Assembly (NCBI GenBank): GCA_027625915.1
Contig: JANTQA010000048.1
Location: forward strand, 3,038,001-3,102,000
Reading direction: 5' to 3'
DNA: 64,000 nucleotides
Source of the DNA: Anaeramoeba flamelloides
Taxonomy: Eukaryota; Metamonada; Anaeramoebidae
Shown: positions 34,599 to 48,100 of the stretch, piece after piece
Layout of the letters: every line of letters begins with the position of its first letter
How positions within the stretch are numbered: the first letter of the stretch is position 1
Notes under the pieces: generated by a model
Told to the model about the DNA's origin: nothing
Databases searched by the model: none
The model's input: only the letters and a program-made list of their open reading frames with translations
Made by a program: the position numbers and the translations under genes

Positions 34599-37500
34599 AT
34601 GATAAACGTTTTTGAAAATAATTCAATTTCAATGTTTCATCCTTCATCATGGGGAGCCGGATCAATAGACAAGTATCAAATTATTAAAAAAATTGGCAAG
34701 GGTGTGTATGGGGAGGTAAAACTTTAAATTTTTTTTCTTCATTCTAAATTTTTACAAGCGATATAACCTGAAAGTATAATTGAACAAAGGTGTTGTGCAC
34801 GTTTTAAGTAATACTATTATTTGTCTTGAAAGATCTCTGAATTTTTGAGGTTGTTACTTTGTCACACTTTTTTCAAACACCTTTCTTTTTTTTTTATGTT
34901 TCTATTTCAATCCTACAAAAGACACACTTTTTAGTGTTTAGTTGTGTAGCTGTACATATCCTTTTTGGTCAATTTTAAAATTTTTTTGTTTATTATTAAC
35001 GATCATCCAAGGTAAAAAAACATTATTTGATCCAGATCTTCTTTAAAAACTAACTACATCCCAACCCACTTTGAAACAAAAAAAAAGTTAAAACTTCTTT
35101 AAAAAAGCATGACAAAGAATTCCTCAAAAGTCTCACAAAAACAATTCATAAACTTCAGTCGGCCTATTTTCAGAACTTTTTTCAAATCTTTTTTGTAAAA
35201 CTTTATTTAAAGCCGTTCCAACCCTACCGTGAAATCTCTGAAAAACAGAAAATTCATTTTCTGTCTCATACTTTCTTTCTATAACAGGATTTGTTGGTCT
35301 TATGATAGCCTATTACAAACTGTGAAATTTAATAATAGATAATTTAACATTGAAAAAACATAAAAATTTGAATTTTTCAAGACAAATCTTCTGGGTGATC
35401 AATAATTAAGAAAAAGTTTCAGGTTTTTGGTTGATCTTCAATTTCTCAAAGACCTTATAATCAAAAGGTAGGACCACTTCAAAGTTATTATTAAATTGTA
35501 TCTTCCAATCTTTGGAAATCTTTGTTTTTGCATTTTTGAACTTATTTCAAAAACAACAAGATTTTTTTCTCAGTCTTTCAAGGAAGAATTTTTTTTATAA
35601 CAACCAATAACCATAAAATTCTGAAATAGTGCCAAATAATAGATTTTTTTTGTTGTATTGAACAGAGATAAAAAAATCAATTTCTATGTCTGACAAATTT
35701 CATCATAGGTTAGGAAGGCGCATAACAAAAACCTAAAATTGTACAACATAAATTTTTTTTTCTATTACAAATTTTTCGCTTTATGATAAACTTTCAAAAC
35801 CATTTTACGGTTTATCGTCCAGAATAAATTTTTTAATCGAAAAGCAATTTTTATTTATAAATTTCTAAGATAGGGTTGGAATGGCTGTACACTTTTGCTA
35901 AAACCGTTGTAACATCCAATTTGTTTTTAGAAACAGTTTTTACTTTAAGGGGATTGTTTGATCCAATATTTAAAATTAAATCTTTAAACAACAATACCAC
36001 CAAAATATAGCCTCTCGGTTAAATGTCTGGTTTGGTTTTATAAAGTGAAAATGAAAAATAAAAAAAATGTAAAAAGAAATCAACTTTTCCAAAATTTTAA
36101 ATCAAAAGGCAAAAGAATATTAATAACCATTCTGGAAAAAAAATTTACAAATCGATTTTAAACTTAAGATGGTAGTAAAAAGCAAAATTTTTCAAATATT
36201 TTTTTATTTATTGTTTACTTGATCAATGAAGATATCTGAAACTGAAATTCCCCAAACTCAATTAATACCTATTGTTAAAATCTTGAGTTCAATTTCACAT
36301 GAATAGGGAAAATTATAACGTCAAAAAATCCACAAAAAAGTCACTTTTTACTGGTGTTTACAATTAAATCCCAAATTGGGAAAAATTGAACATGCTTAAA
36401 TTTTGGTTTTCATTTGATGTTTTAAATTCTATTTTGATTCCAATAATCAATCTAATTTTTTGGGCTTGGATTTTTATTTTAAATTAAAGGGAAAAATAAT
36501 TCATGAAAAATACAAGTTTACTACTGTTTTACAGTTAAAACCGATTTTACAATTTTTTTTCTAGAATGGTTATTAATATTCTTTTGCCTTTTGACTTACA
36601 ATTTTGGAAAAGTTGATTGTTTTTTACATTTTTTTTATTTTTCTTTTTGCCAACAACTTTCGAACTCTTTTTCAGTTGAAACCTAAAAAAGGATTTATTT
36701 ACAAAAGAAAAAGAAAAAATCTATATTTCATAAAAAAAAATCACAGAAATCACAGTCACCAAAGCGCACACATATTATTTTTCAAAGAAAATTAAGCCAT
36801 TGAATTTAAAAAAAAAACAAAAACATTCAAAAAATAATGGTGTTTTTTTTTTTTTTTATATATGAAAAGGTTAATATTATATTCATTAACATTACCAAAT
36901 CTTCTTTTATTTTATTAATAAAAGATAATTAAATACTTTTCGAAAATATGTTTTTTAAAAAAAATGTGTACAAAATTTGAAAGTTTCAATTTTTTCATTT
37001 TCAAACAAATTCATTAAAAAATTCTTCCTATTTTTGTATTTTTGTTTTTTGATTAATGACATGACTAAAATGATCAACTATTTATGTTTAGTATATCTAA
37101 TTCCTTTCAAAAATTTTAATTAAAATAAAAAAAAAAAAATAAATAAATAATATAACAATAATAAATTTAGGTTTATAAAGGTATTTGTAAACAAACTGGA
37201 AAAAAAGTGGCCCTCAAAAAAATAAATCTTAAATTGTATTCTGAGGGTTTCCCACATACCGCCATTCGAGAAATAATAATTGTGAAGATTTTAAATCATG
37301 AAAATGTTGTCAAACTTTTTGAAATTGTAAAATCATCGGATAACGTAATCTCAAAAGATTATTCTATATACATTGTATTTGAATATTTAAAGCATGATCT
37401 TTCTGGATTGATGTTATCCCCATATATACAAGCTTTTGCTTTGCCTCATATTAAATCATTGTTATTGCAATTATGTGCAGGTTTAGCGTATATACATGAA

Positions 37501-38690
37501 AATGGGATCATTCATCGCGATATTAAAACTTCAAATATATTTTTAAGTAAAATCGGTAAGAATATTAATATATTTTTCTGTTCTTTTTTTTTTTTTTTTT
37601 ATAAGGCCCTATTTTGAAATAATATTTCAAGTCAATATAAAAAAAAAAATAAAAAAATAAATAAATGAACATAAAAGCTTGTTTATCTTGGAAAAAAAAT
37701 AAAAAAAAAAAAAAATTATAAAAAATGTTATCAAAACTGTTACTAATTTTCCAAAGAAGAAAATAGTCTTTAAATTTAAATGAGCCAAAGACAAAATTTT
37801 TGTTTTTCAATTTCTTTCTGTTTAACAATTTTTGAAATTTGGTTTAGATATTTGGAGAATTAAAAATTTTATATTGAATCCAAAATGAAAAGAATAATTA
37901 AAAAGTTTGGTAGATGTTTTCTTTTGTTAAAATTAAATTATATTTGTTTATAATGACAATGTTGGAATTTTTTAAATTAAGAATATTTTAATTTATTGAG
38001 GGTGTTTTAGAAAAATATATTTTGTTTTTCACCAAAAAAATTTTTTTTAAAAAAAACTTTCTTCTCTGCAATAATTAAAAAATAGGATTATTAAAAATAG
38101 GTGATTTTGGTCTTGCGAGACAATATTATGGAAGTAGCACATATACCAAAAATATGGTCACAATTTCTTATCGGGCGCCAGAATTATTATTAGGTGATAG
38201 TAATTATACTAACGCAATTGATATGTGGTCAGTTGGGTGCATATTTGCTGAATTGCTACTGAAAGTAACATTGTTTCCAGAAGAAACCGACATTGGGCAG
38301 TTAGAATTAATTTGGGAATTGTGTGGTACGCCTGATGTAAACAAATGGAAATCTGTCGAAAAACTTGAATTATATCAAAAATACCGCCCAAAAAAATCAA
38401 AACCCAGAAAAATAAAAAAGACTTTTGCAAAGCTCCCAAAAGATGCATTGAATCTTTTAGATAAATTCTTGAAATTAAATCCTTCAAAACGCATAACAGC
38501 TAAAAAGGCACTAAAACACCAATTTTTTAAAAATCCCCCATTCCCTTCACTTCCAAAATCAATCGTGAACTATCCTTCGTCTCATGAAATGGGTTCTTTC
38601 GAGATAAGAAAGTCCATTTTAGAAAATATCAAAATGCCAAAAAAGCGCTTTCGTACAAACCAATCAGATGGTTTATTTGAATTAAAATAA
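34599..38690 (+). CDS. CDK9/CDK12-type cyclin-dependent kinase, three exons
   Basis: Exons 34599-34715, 37171-37555 and 38086-38690 encode 368 residues; both junctions preserve frame and kinase motifs. The glycine loop is GKGVYGEVY (exon junction inside it), the ATP-site lysine is Lys55 (VALKK), and the cyclin-binding helix is PHTAIRE with Glu73. The catalytic loop is HRDIKTSN with Asp156, DFG Asp is 174, and the activation-loop Thr is probably Thr188 before SYRAPE. The EGFPxTAIREI context, GQLELIWELCGTP and DKFLKLNPSKRITA resemble CDK9 and CDK12/13, kinases that phosphorylate RNA polymerase II to promote elongation. WYR before APE is SYR here. There are no long extensions, so it is closer in size to CDK9. 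The start ATG follows an in-frame TGA; a second ATG is 33 bp downstream. CDK10/11 is the next alternative. Confidence 0.9.
36052..36651. mobile_element. 0.6-kb inverted-repeat element in the first CDK intron
   Basis: The left arm (about 36052-36160, including ttttccaaaattttaaatca and caaaagaatattaataacca) is nearly the reverse complement of the right arm (about 36541-36651, including tggttattaatattcttttg). Pairing weakens inward but continues for some tens of bases. The roughly 380-bp interior has no coding frame. This is most simply a non-autonomous DNA transposon within the 2455-nt intron 34716-37170. Target-site duplications could not be fixed in the AT-rich flanks. Confidence 0.65.
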
Positions 38691-40102
38691 TTGCTAAAAT
38701 CCTTATTATGGATGGATTAAATTAACTGATTCCTTTTTTTTTTAACAATATATTTTTTTTATTTTTATTGAAAATAAAACATTTAAGGATTTTAAAAAGT
38801 ATTAATGACTATCAGGATTTTATGATTGGCGACTCTTACTTTTATGTTAATAACATATTTATTGACTTTAAAGAATATGGATATAAGAAAACTTGGTATA
38901 ATTTAAAATTTAGGGGTTAGTATTTTATAAAATAAAATGAAATTTTGTCAAGATCTTGAAAAAAAGTTTTTTTTGTATAATTTATGATTCGGGCTATGAA
39001 ATGGGTGAGTTAACCACATTTAAACACTTTATTAATTTGAGTTTATTTGTTGAAATCCAAAATACACATGTTTGCAATATAAAACTCAAAAAAAAGTAAC
39101 CTATTATTTTGTTTAAGAATTAAGTTAATTCTTGAAAATGGGAAAATATATTTTTTGTTTTATGTTGAAAATTATTGATTTTGATTGAAAATTTTTTATT
39201 TGGTTATTATTTTTAATAATTAATATTTCATTAAAAATCTTAGCCGACAAAACTAATTGAGGTATAGTTGATTGAATAAATGAATATTTGATAGAAGTTT
39301 GACAACATTTATTAATGAAATTTAGATTTATTCAATAAAAATTTTTTGTTCTTTAATGTTTTAAAAAAAGTTGTTTTCTGGTTTTCAAAAAATGAAGAAA
39401 AAGTTCAAAAAACTGAAAAAAAAAATTTTTAAACAAAATGTTTGATATTATTCACAAGAATCCCAATAACAATTCAAATCATTTTTGATAGAAAACAATT
39501 GATTTTGACTTTTAAGGATACAATTATTTAATTCCTAAATGTCTTGAAGAAAATTTAATTTTTATAAATCAAATTTCATCTGAGAACAAAAATACAATTT
39601 CAGAGTAAATTTTGTAAATATACTTTCAAAACTTTAATTATTATAACTCTACATTTTTAAAAAAAACACAATTATTTTTCAATCGGTTGAATAAATCAAT
39701 TATTTTGGTTAACCAATAGAATTATTTCAAAAAAGAAAAAAAATCTTTTATTTTTATTTTTTTTTTTATTGAGGAGGAAGTGTAGATTACACTCTAAGTG
39801 CCCTTTTACTTAAATTCCCTTTTAAGAAATTTAAGCGTAAAATCATAGATTTCACGAATATTAATTAATGAAAATAATTTTAAGTTATCATAGATTTAAG
39901 GAATATCTGAATTTTATGCTCTGTGAGCATTGAAATGCAAAGCAGTAAATAGATTAAGACCTTTAAAATATAGTGAATTGAGGGAAAGTTAAATATTGTC
40001 AATTTTTAGCAATTTAAGATTTTGACAAAAATCATTTATTGATCCAAAAACTTTTCGAAAAATCCCAACAAAGCAAGGCCAAAATAAAAAGCTATTTTTT
40101 TT

Positions 40103-40207
40103 GATATTGGGAAAATGTCACTCCACTTTCTTTTTAAATGGGTGGCTACACTCACCACCAACTCTAACATACTTCAATATAAAGTGGAGTGACATTTTCC
40201 CAATATC
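40103..40207. repeat. 105-bp element with perfect 27-bp inverted arms
   Basis: The arms are 40103-40129 and 40181-40207, exact reverse complements, beginning gatattgggaaaatgtcact. The ~51-bp loop is comparatively GC-rich and contains a smaller ggtgg/ccacc pairing. Perfect arms imply a young insertion or a conserved hairpin. No other copy was seen in the window. Confidence 0.8.
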
Positions 40208-40316
40208 ATTTTGGAAGTCGAAAATTTTGAGTGAAAAAGTTTGGATTTGGAAAGTAAATTTTTTTTGCCTTCCTGAAAAAAACCTAAATTTTACATTTTA
40301 ACAAAGATCTATTAAC

Positions 40317-41575
40317 TCAACATTCTTTTGAATTCATAATTCGTGTTGTGGGTATAAAAGTAATAGCTAATGGGAATAAAATTCGAATAATCCTTAAATT
40401 CAATTCATTAAGATTTAATTGTTGTAATTTATTGTGAAAAATTAATCTATCCTTTGAATAGGAATGACATACCCATAAAAAATGATCAATATTTTCTATA
40501 ATTTCCTTTTGTTCATATTTTAAACATAAATTACAAACTTTATTTATGTTTTTATTTATTACATCGTAATATCTATTTAAGCAGTTAACAAATGTTCTGA
40601 ATAATAGAATTATTGAGCTTGATGGATAACTTAAATATTTTTGATTAATAAATATTTTTTTTTTGGTTTTTAATTATTTTAAAATATTCTTGTGAAGTTT
40701 CGTAGAGTGCTGTCAAGTGCCTAACTTTTCCAGAATTCAAAAGAATTGACTAAAATCTATATAATTTTACTCAATTCTTTTGAATCCTGGAAAAGCTAAA
40801 GGAAAAGTGTCCGTAAATTGTATAGATTTTTTTGAGGTTTTCTGTCTTATTTGTTAAGTGTTCGTGGTTTTCTTGAGGTTTTCTGTTTTATTTGTAAAGT
40901 GTTCTAGGTTTTTTTGTTTTTTTTTTTGTTTTATTTGTTAAGTGTTCTAGGTTTTTTTTTGGGTTTTCTATTTTATTTCTGAAGGGTTAAAGGTTTTTTT
41001 TACTTTAGAAATAAACAGAAAATTTATTAAAATTTTCGGTTTATTTCTAAAGTAAAAAAAACCGAACGAAAATCTATAGATTTTCGAAATAAATAGAAAA
41101 CTCAAAAAAACTTAACTAAAATCTATTGATTTTCCAGATAAACAGAAAACTCAAGAAAACCTAACGAAATTTCCAACTGGTCTAATTCAGCAACTCATTA
41201 TAATTATAATTATTAATTTCATTTTTAAAAAGTTTTAATTCTTTTGAATTCCAATTAATTTTATTGTTAATTCTTTGGTTAAATTTTATTAGTCTATCTA
41301 GATAAGGTAGAGATAATTTTTTAAATTTATTTTTGAATTTAAATTTCTTTTTATTAATTGAAATTACCAAATTTTCAAATTTAAATTCTGTTGAAAAATT
41401 TCTTTCTTAAATTTGTCTCAGAAATGTAAAATAGTATGCTAAAAAATTTTGATTATTTTTTTGAAAAATTAAAGAATTAACAAATAGATTATTTTGTTAA
41501 ATATTTCCCTAAAAATCAGTCCATTGAAGTTCGTTATCTCTTTTATGGATAATTATGAAAAATCTTTTCGTCACA
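40317..41575 (-). mobile_element. 3' fossil of a LINE (non-LTR) retrotransposon, interrupted
   Basis: On the minus strand an open frame from about 40667 to 40317 encodes a Cys/His knuckle, CNLCLKYEQ, then HFLWVC about 12 residues later, then an Ile/Leu/Asn-rich end. This CxxC...H...C pattern after a RTFVNCLN-like stretch is the zinc-knuckle region that follows reverse transcriptase in many LINEs. Upstream, about 41575-41180 continues in the LINE style (LSLPYLDRLIKFNQRINNKI). In that stretch the frame is unbroken except for stops at about 41535, 41526, 41410 and 41182. Between the two parts lie about 445 bp of hairpin repeats (40721-41165). There is also a frameshift in an A-run near 40667. 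No reverse transcriptase catalytic motif is left, so the copy is a 5'-truncated dead fragment. Confidence 0.6.
40721..41165. repeat. Family C hairpin plus palindromic array of family B units inside the LINE fossil
   Basis: 40721-40799 is a clear family C hairpin (ttttccagaattcaaaagaa and its inverse). 40800-41165 has about four units of AAGTGTTCTAGGTTTTCTTG followed by GAGGTTTTCTGTTTTATTTG. These are followed by inverted units ending cagaaaactcaagaaaacct, around a centre with gaaaatctatagattttcg. The whole region can fold as nested hairpins. Confidence 0.65.
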
Positions 41576-42786
41576 CTTTTTTAAAATGACCCAAAGGAAA
41601 AAAAAAAAATTATTTTTGTTTTTCAAATATAGGATTTTGAAATTCATATCTCTTAGAATCATTTTAATAAAAGTTTATCAATAAAGTATTTCAAAAGTAT
41701 CTATAAACCAGCGGATAAAGTTCTTTAGAATAATTTGATTAGGATTGTATTAAAATTTTCACTTTTCTGGATTTAGAATTAATATGTAAAAACATTATTT
41801 TCTTTATTTATTAAATTAATAGAAAGTATTTACAGAAACTGATCAACAAACCGAGACTGAAACCGATATGGTCACTGATTTAACGACAGAAATAGATTTG
41901 GTTTCTGAGGCTGAAGGGTATCTAGATTTTGATGATGAAACAATACAACAAATCAAATTTCAAGAAGATACCCCCACTTTAAAGTAAAATGAAGAATTAA
42001 AAATATATAAATTGCTCGAAAAGGGTTTATTAAATGATCGGCTTGAGGTTAAAAAAGAAGAATTTTCTATTGATTTAAAAAATGTTTTAATGAGGAAAGA
42101 TCCCTGGGATTCTGAACTTGGTACACCTGAGCCAAAAGCAAAATTTTATTTAAAATTTGAAGAATACGAAAGAGCATATAGAAGGTGGTCACAAATTGCG
42201 ATCAAAAATATCAAACATTTGCCAATACATCCTCGCCAATTACAGCATCAAGCATTATTAAAACCGTACCAAAAAAAAAAATTAAACAACATTCTAAGAA
42301 AAGATTTCAAGATTTCATGGGGATTATTCATCATGGAGAAATAATATAATCAAGAAAATTGAGCATATCCAACCCTTTGCGATCAATTTTCTTCCTTTTA
42401 AAAAGAATTTATTAAAAAGCGCGAGTTATACACAACAAGGGTTAAAGAAAAAGAAAAACGAAAAGATATAATTGAGGAAAAAAATCATTTTTCATTCATT
42501 TCACCTAATGGTAAATCTTCATCTTCAAATTTTAGAAAAGAAGTTACTTATAAAGAAATATGGCCAAATTTGCCTGAAAAATCAAAAACATAAATAGAAA
42601 ATATTTTTGATCAATTGTATTTAAAAATAACAAAAAATCAAAAATTTTATTCTTCTAATATATCGCCAATACTTGGAAGATATCAACCCATTTTACAAGT
42701 ATGTTTTTAAAATTAAAAAAAATTATATTTTTAATACATTCTCTATAAATCACACACACACATTCACATACACGTACACACAAGCC

Positions 42787-42791
<5 letters not shown>

Positions 42792-42827
<36 letters not shown>
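42792..42827. repeat. TA microsatellite in a pseudogene intron
   Basis: About 36 bases of alternating A and T after a short cacaca/gcgc stretch. Confidence 0.85.
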
Positions 42828-42828
<1 letters not shown>

Positions 42829-43611
42829 ATATTTCCAAAAAAGTGGGGTATTTTTTTTTTACATTTCATAAAAAATCATCTTTGTGAGTGAAGGTATTCG
42901 TTAATTGACAATACCTATTTAAGTTTAATATTAATACCGATTGAATCAATGACCAAGGTATTTATTTAAAAATATGTTAGATTGGAATATTTTCAAAAAA
43001 TGAAAAAAAAATTGCGCTTTTTTGGTGAAAACAAAGTATGGACAATTTCAATAAAAAACTGGCAATATGATAAGGTTACAACTGGGCTTTTAAAAAATAA
43101 AACAGAGTTATATTTTTTTATTTATAAACAAAATTTTATCAAGATAAAACCTATTTTTGAAAAACAAATGTTCTGATCAAAAAGAAAATAAAAAGAGACC
43201 AATTTTCACACATAAAAAAAATCATATATAAATTTGGATCAGAAACTTTAATATTTGTTCAAGTAACATCTTGGAAAAAAAACGTATTGGACTTATCATT
43301 CGAGAATCAATTAATGATGAATAATAATTTTTAATATTTAATATTTAAATAGTAATATTAGAGCTAATTTTAATAAAGGTATTGTAAAATAAATTTGTTG
43401 CTTTTTTTTTTTGGAAATAGATTATCTATTTATAAATATTATATATATATTTGTCTTGACAAAATAAAATTTATAAATATTTATTCTTATTAAAATATTG
43501 ATTTGAATTTTTTTCAAAAATAAAAAAAATCATAAATCAAAATTTAACACAGTTTTATTATGATGTAAGCAAAAAAAACAATTATATTAAAATTGTAATT
43601 ATTTTTTTTAT

Positions 43612-43625
43612 AATATATATATGTA

Positions 43626-43662
<37 letters not shown>
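43612..43662. repeat. TA microsatellite in a pseudogene intron
   Basis: About 50 bases of alternating A and T with one short interruption. Confidence 0.85.
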
Positions 43663-43665
<3 letters not shown>

Positions 43666-45104
43666 TAAAAATTATTATCTTGAACTTAACTAAACAACTT
43701 TTTGGCTATAAGTGGGAACTAATTTCCTCCCTTCAAAATAATAAAAAAAAACTAAACAACTTTTTAGCATTCACATTTCTAACAACACTTTTTTAACAAA
43801 TATTTTTCTTTCTTTATTAGGGATATTTTTTCTTTACATTTATTATTTTATTTCATTCATTTTTTTTTTTCTATTTTTATTTTGATAATTCACATACTTT
43901 AATATAAAAAAATAGGAATCAAAATCATACAGAATGAAATTTTCAAATTATTGTATTTATCGCACCGATATTAAAAAAGAAATCGCAAAAACAAGATATA
44001 AATGTAATCTACAAATTGAAAACAAAAAAATTATTTTTATTGTACCAAATTATGATCTCTCCAGACCTATTAAATGGAAGAAATTAAATTACTATGAAGA
44101 CTATAAAATGGTTGAGAATCGTATTAATTTTCAAAATTTTTCATATCGTTTTTAAAAACTTTATTCAAGATATAACATTCATAAAATTCCTATTGAAGTA
44201 AATAATATATATATATATATATATATATTCTTTTTCTTTTTCTTTTTGTCTTAGTTTATTTTCATTTTTCTTTTTCAATTATAAAACTAAACTATCTTTT
44301 TTTCTTTACATTCTTTCTTTCTTTTTTTTTTTCTTTTCTTTTTTCTTTGTTTTTTTTTTTTTTTTTATAATTGTAGCATAATTTAAATTTGATGAAAAAG
44401 GCAAAAAACATTTTAAATAAAAAAAAATTTACATTTAAAAATATTAAAAATCTCTTATTCCTGAAACAATTTTATGATGAATTCAAAACTCTATTTGAAA
44501 AAAATGCAAAAACAAAACAATTTAGAAAAAACTTAATATATAAAATAAATTCAAATAATTTTTTTGATTTAATAACAATATACCAAGAAACAAAAAACCA
44601 AACAATCCATATAAATCTATCGTATTATATTACAAAGATTATTTATTCAAAAAGGGGATTTACAATACTTTCAAAGTGTTATAAAAATAAAAATATATAA
44701 GCTTTATATTTAATTTCATATGCTTTAACATATTTCCATGTAATTCCTTTTTCAATTTTCCCAGTTTTTAATCAATTTTTTGAACGAGTCAAAAATGTAA
44801 GATTTTATTCTTGTCTTTTCTTTTCTTTTCTTCTTTCTTTTGATTTTTGTTTACTTTTTTTTATTATTTTTGTTTATTATTTTTTGTTGAATTTATAAAA
44901 ACAATTAATTCTTGAACAGATCTTTAAATAAGTATTTAAAAAATTATTAGTAAATAATCAGAGTGTTTAATGAATTTTTACAAAAATGCTTATTAACCAC
45001 AGAGAAATCCAAGACCCAAAAGTATTTGATTAAAAAAAAAAAAAGATAAAAATTTAACTTTTTTTCATGTTACCTATCTTTATTAAGGTATTTGTTTGGA
45101 AATG

Positions 45105-45141
<37 letters not shown>

Positions 45142-48100
45142 TTCAAATTGGGAAACTGTTTTTTTTTTTTACAACAAAATATTGTAAAAAAGTACCAAAT
45201 TCAGTTCTATTCCTAAAATAAAGATGATCTGGAAATCTTAATTCAGAGTAATTTATAAAGTTAATGAAATAAACATCACAAAAATCAGAAAGATTTTTTT
45301 TTTTTTAATAAATTTTTTTTGAAAAGTAATCAGTTATATTCTATTAATAAAAAAAAAAAGATTTATTATACAATTTTAATTCAGGAAATATTATATTGTT
45401 CATAAAAAAAAAAAATAACAGAAATTACAGAAATCAACCAAAAGCAGAACTAGGATTTTTTTGAATGTTTTTGATTCTTATTTAAGAGATGGTTTATTTT
45501 TTTTTCCTTAAAAAATATGTGTGTACTTTTATCTCGGAAATATTTATTTTTATTCTAATTTAAATTCATAATTTATTTTTACTACTTGTAAATAACCTCT
45601 TTTTATATTTTGAAATCAAAATAAAGAATCAAATCATTTAAGATTAAAGATAAAAAAATTTCTGATTGAATTAAAAAAGAATCAAATTTTCATAAATTAT
45701 CTTCATTGAGAGATGAAATAAACAACTAGTTTATTTAAAATAGAATATTTGGTTTAGATCTAAAAATTACATTCTTTTCAAAATCGAAAAAAAATTAGAA
45801 AATAAAATGAAAAACCAAAATAAGAAATCATTCTTTCACAGATTAACTATAGGATATCATTAAATTAAAATTTAATAGGGTTAAATAAAATAAAATGCTG
45901 TTTCTGGCAATAAATCAAATGAAAATTAATCATTTCTTCATTTTTTTCAAAAGAGTCAATTCAATTGAAATGTATTAACTGTAGGTATTTAAAAAACCTT
46001 TTTCGAGTGGGTTGTATTCTGTTGGGGTCAGTTTGGATCGTTTGGATGGTATCTTGGTGAATTTTAGTATGGTAGGTTTGGATAATATTCAAAAAAAAAA
46101 TAAGATTAAAAAAATGAAGAGACCAATTAGACTTTTATAACTTGTTTTTAAGGGGAAAAAAATTCCCACTTAACTTTGGTAATTAAAATTGGATTTTGAA
46201 CAAATTTTTAAAAATATTCAGTATTGAAGATTTCAAAATTTTGGATTTTCTACAATTTAAGTAAATAAACACTATCAATCACAAAATAATCTTTTTGATT
46301 TTTCTTCACACAATCATTAAACACCATTAAAAACTTTCATACCGATGAAAATAATCAAGAAACTCTTCAAAAACATGAAAAAATTCAATTTGACCAATTT
46401 TGAAATTTAAAAATATACCCTCTACAAGCTCTATATTTTTTGAAAAAAGAAAGATACAAAATAATAAAAAAACAAAACACATTTTTCAATTATTTACCAA
46501 ATTTTCTTTATCAAATGTTTTTTCTCTAATTTTTCAATTTTTTATTAATAATATAGAATGAAAAGGAAAGTGGGAATAAACCAGCGGAAAATAAAAGATT
46601 AAATAACATAATAATCTTTATTTATTTACATTATTATATTGAAATAATATTAAATGAATATAAGGAGGAATACATTAAAAAATTAAATTTGTTAATAAAA
46701 AAATTAAAAAAATATTTAAAAATATTAAAAAAGAAAATTCAAAATACATTTGAAAGTCAACCAAAATTATTTTATGAAATGATCTTTAACAAAATTCGAT
46801 CCCGAACTGCAATTATTAGTTATTTATACTTATTTTTATCAATCAGGATTTTGAAGATGATACCAAAAACGATTTTATCTGATAAAAAAGGCTCAAGCGC
46901 CAACAAACTGATTATAAATAATTTTAATTTATTACTATCAGCCAAATATCTTCATACACAGATGTCAATTAAAATCTTATTAAATATTTTCAAAAAAAAA
47001 GAATTCTTATCAAAATTTGTAACAATATATACATCTGATTGTAATATATTAGTTAAACAAATCTTAAAGGAATCTAGCCTTAATAAAAAATATCAAAAAA
47101 TAATTAAAGATAAAAACAACAATGATGTTATTAAGGGAAATTCTTATAATCTGGGGATTGATGATGAGTATCAAAATAATTTCCTTAAAAATGGGTTATC
47201 CTATAAAAACATTCTCCCTGTGAAACCACATAATTCAACGGCAATTACAGATTACTTTTTATATATTTATAAATGATTACCAGAAAACACAAACATGATC
47301 GATTTTAATGAATCTCAATTACTTTCAGAGAAATTATATAATACAATTATTGCACAACTTAAAAGAAATTTGACTAACCAATCAAGAACGATTTGTAATA
47401 TTACCCGTTTGTTCCAGGGGATGATTGGCTATTTAATCAAAATGAAACTTATTATGGGCAGAGTACAAAATACCAATACTGTAAGTAGTCCAAAAAAAAA
47501 ATCACTGCTTCATTTAAAAGATTAAAAAAGCTCTCTTTAAAAAAAGGACAAATTAATAAAAGTATGCTATCGCCGAGATCACCAAATAAAAACAATAATA
47601 GTAATGGTGGTGGTGGTAATAATGGTGTTGGTAATATTAATACAAAGGGTAAAAAAGCAAATTATATAAATGATTCTTATGATAATGATAAAGATAATAT
47701 CTTGAATATAAAAACAAAAAAACAAACAGATTTTCAAGCGAAAAAAATAATCGTAAAAGAAGTTAGATTATTACAAATTTTAAGAATAATAAAGGATGCA
47801 CCAAGCAAGGCCTATAAATGCAAATCATTATTAATCATGATTTTAATAGACATTTTAAAGGTAAGATCTGTATTTTTAGATCTGTACCAAAGTGGTTTAA
47901 TCTTTGAAAGGCTACAGGAGTTTTGCTCAGATGTTAGAAATTTCAATTTAAATAAAGTTTCTTGGAAATTATTTTATACACTAATATTATATCATTCTGA
48001 AACAATGGCTTTTCTGATTAAAAAGGAATTATTAAACCCCTTTATAGATTTGTTATCAGTGACATCTGGTGTTGGTGTCGTCAATCAATTACACTACTTT

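Larger units (their letters stand above)
38691..41822. other. Region between the CDK gene and the pseudogene, transposon debris
   Basis: It contains a perfect hairpin element (40103-40207), a LINE 3' fossil on the minus strand (40317-41575) and hairpin repeats inserted in that fossil (40721-41165). From 38691 to 40100 only AT-rich sequence is seen. Any upstream exons of the pseudogene that starts at 41823 are not visible here. Confidence 0.6.
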
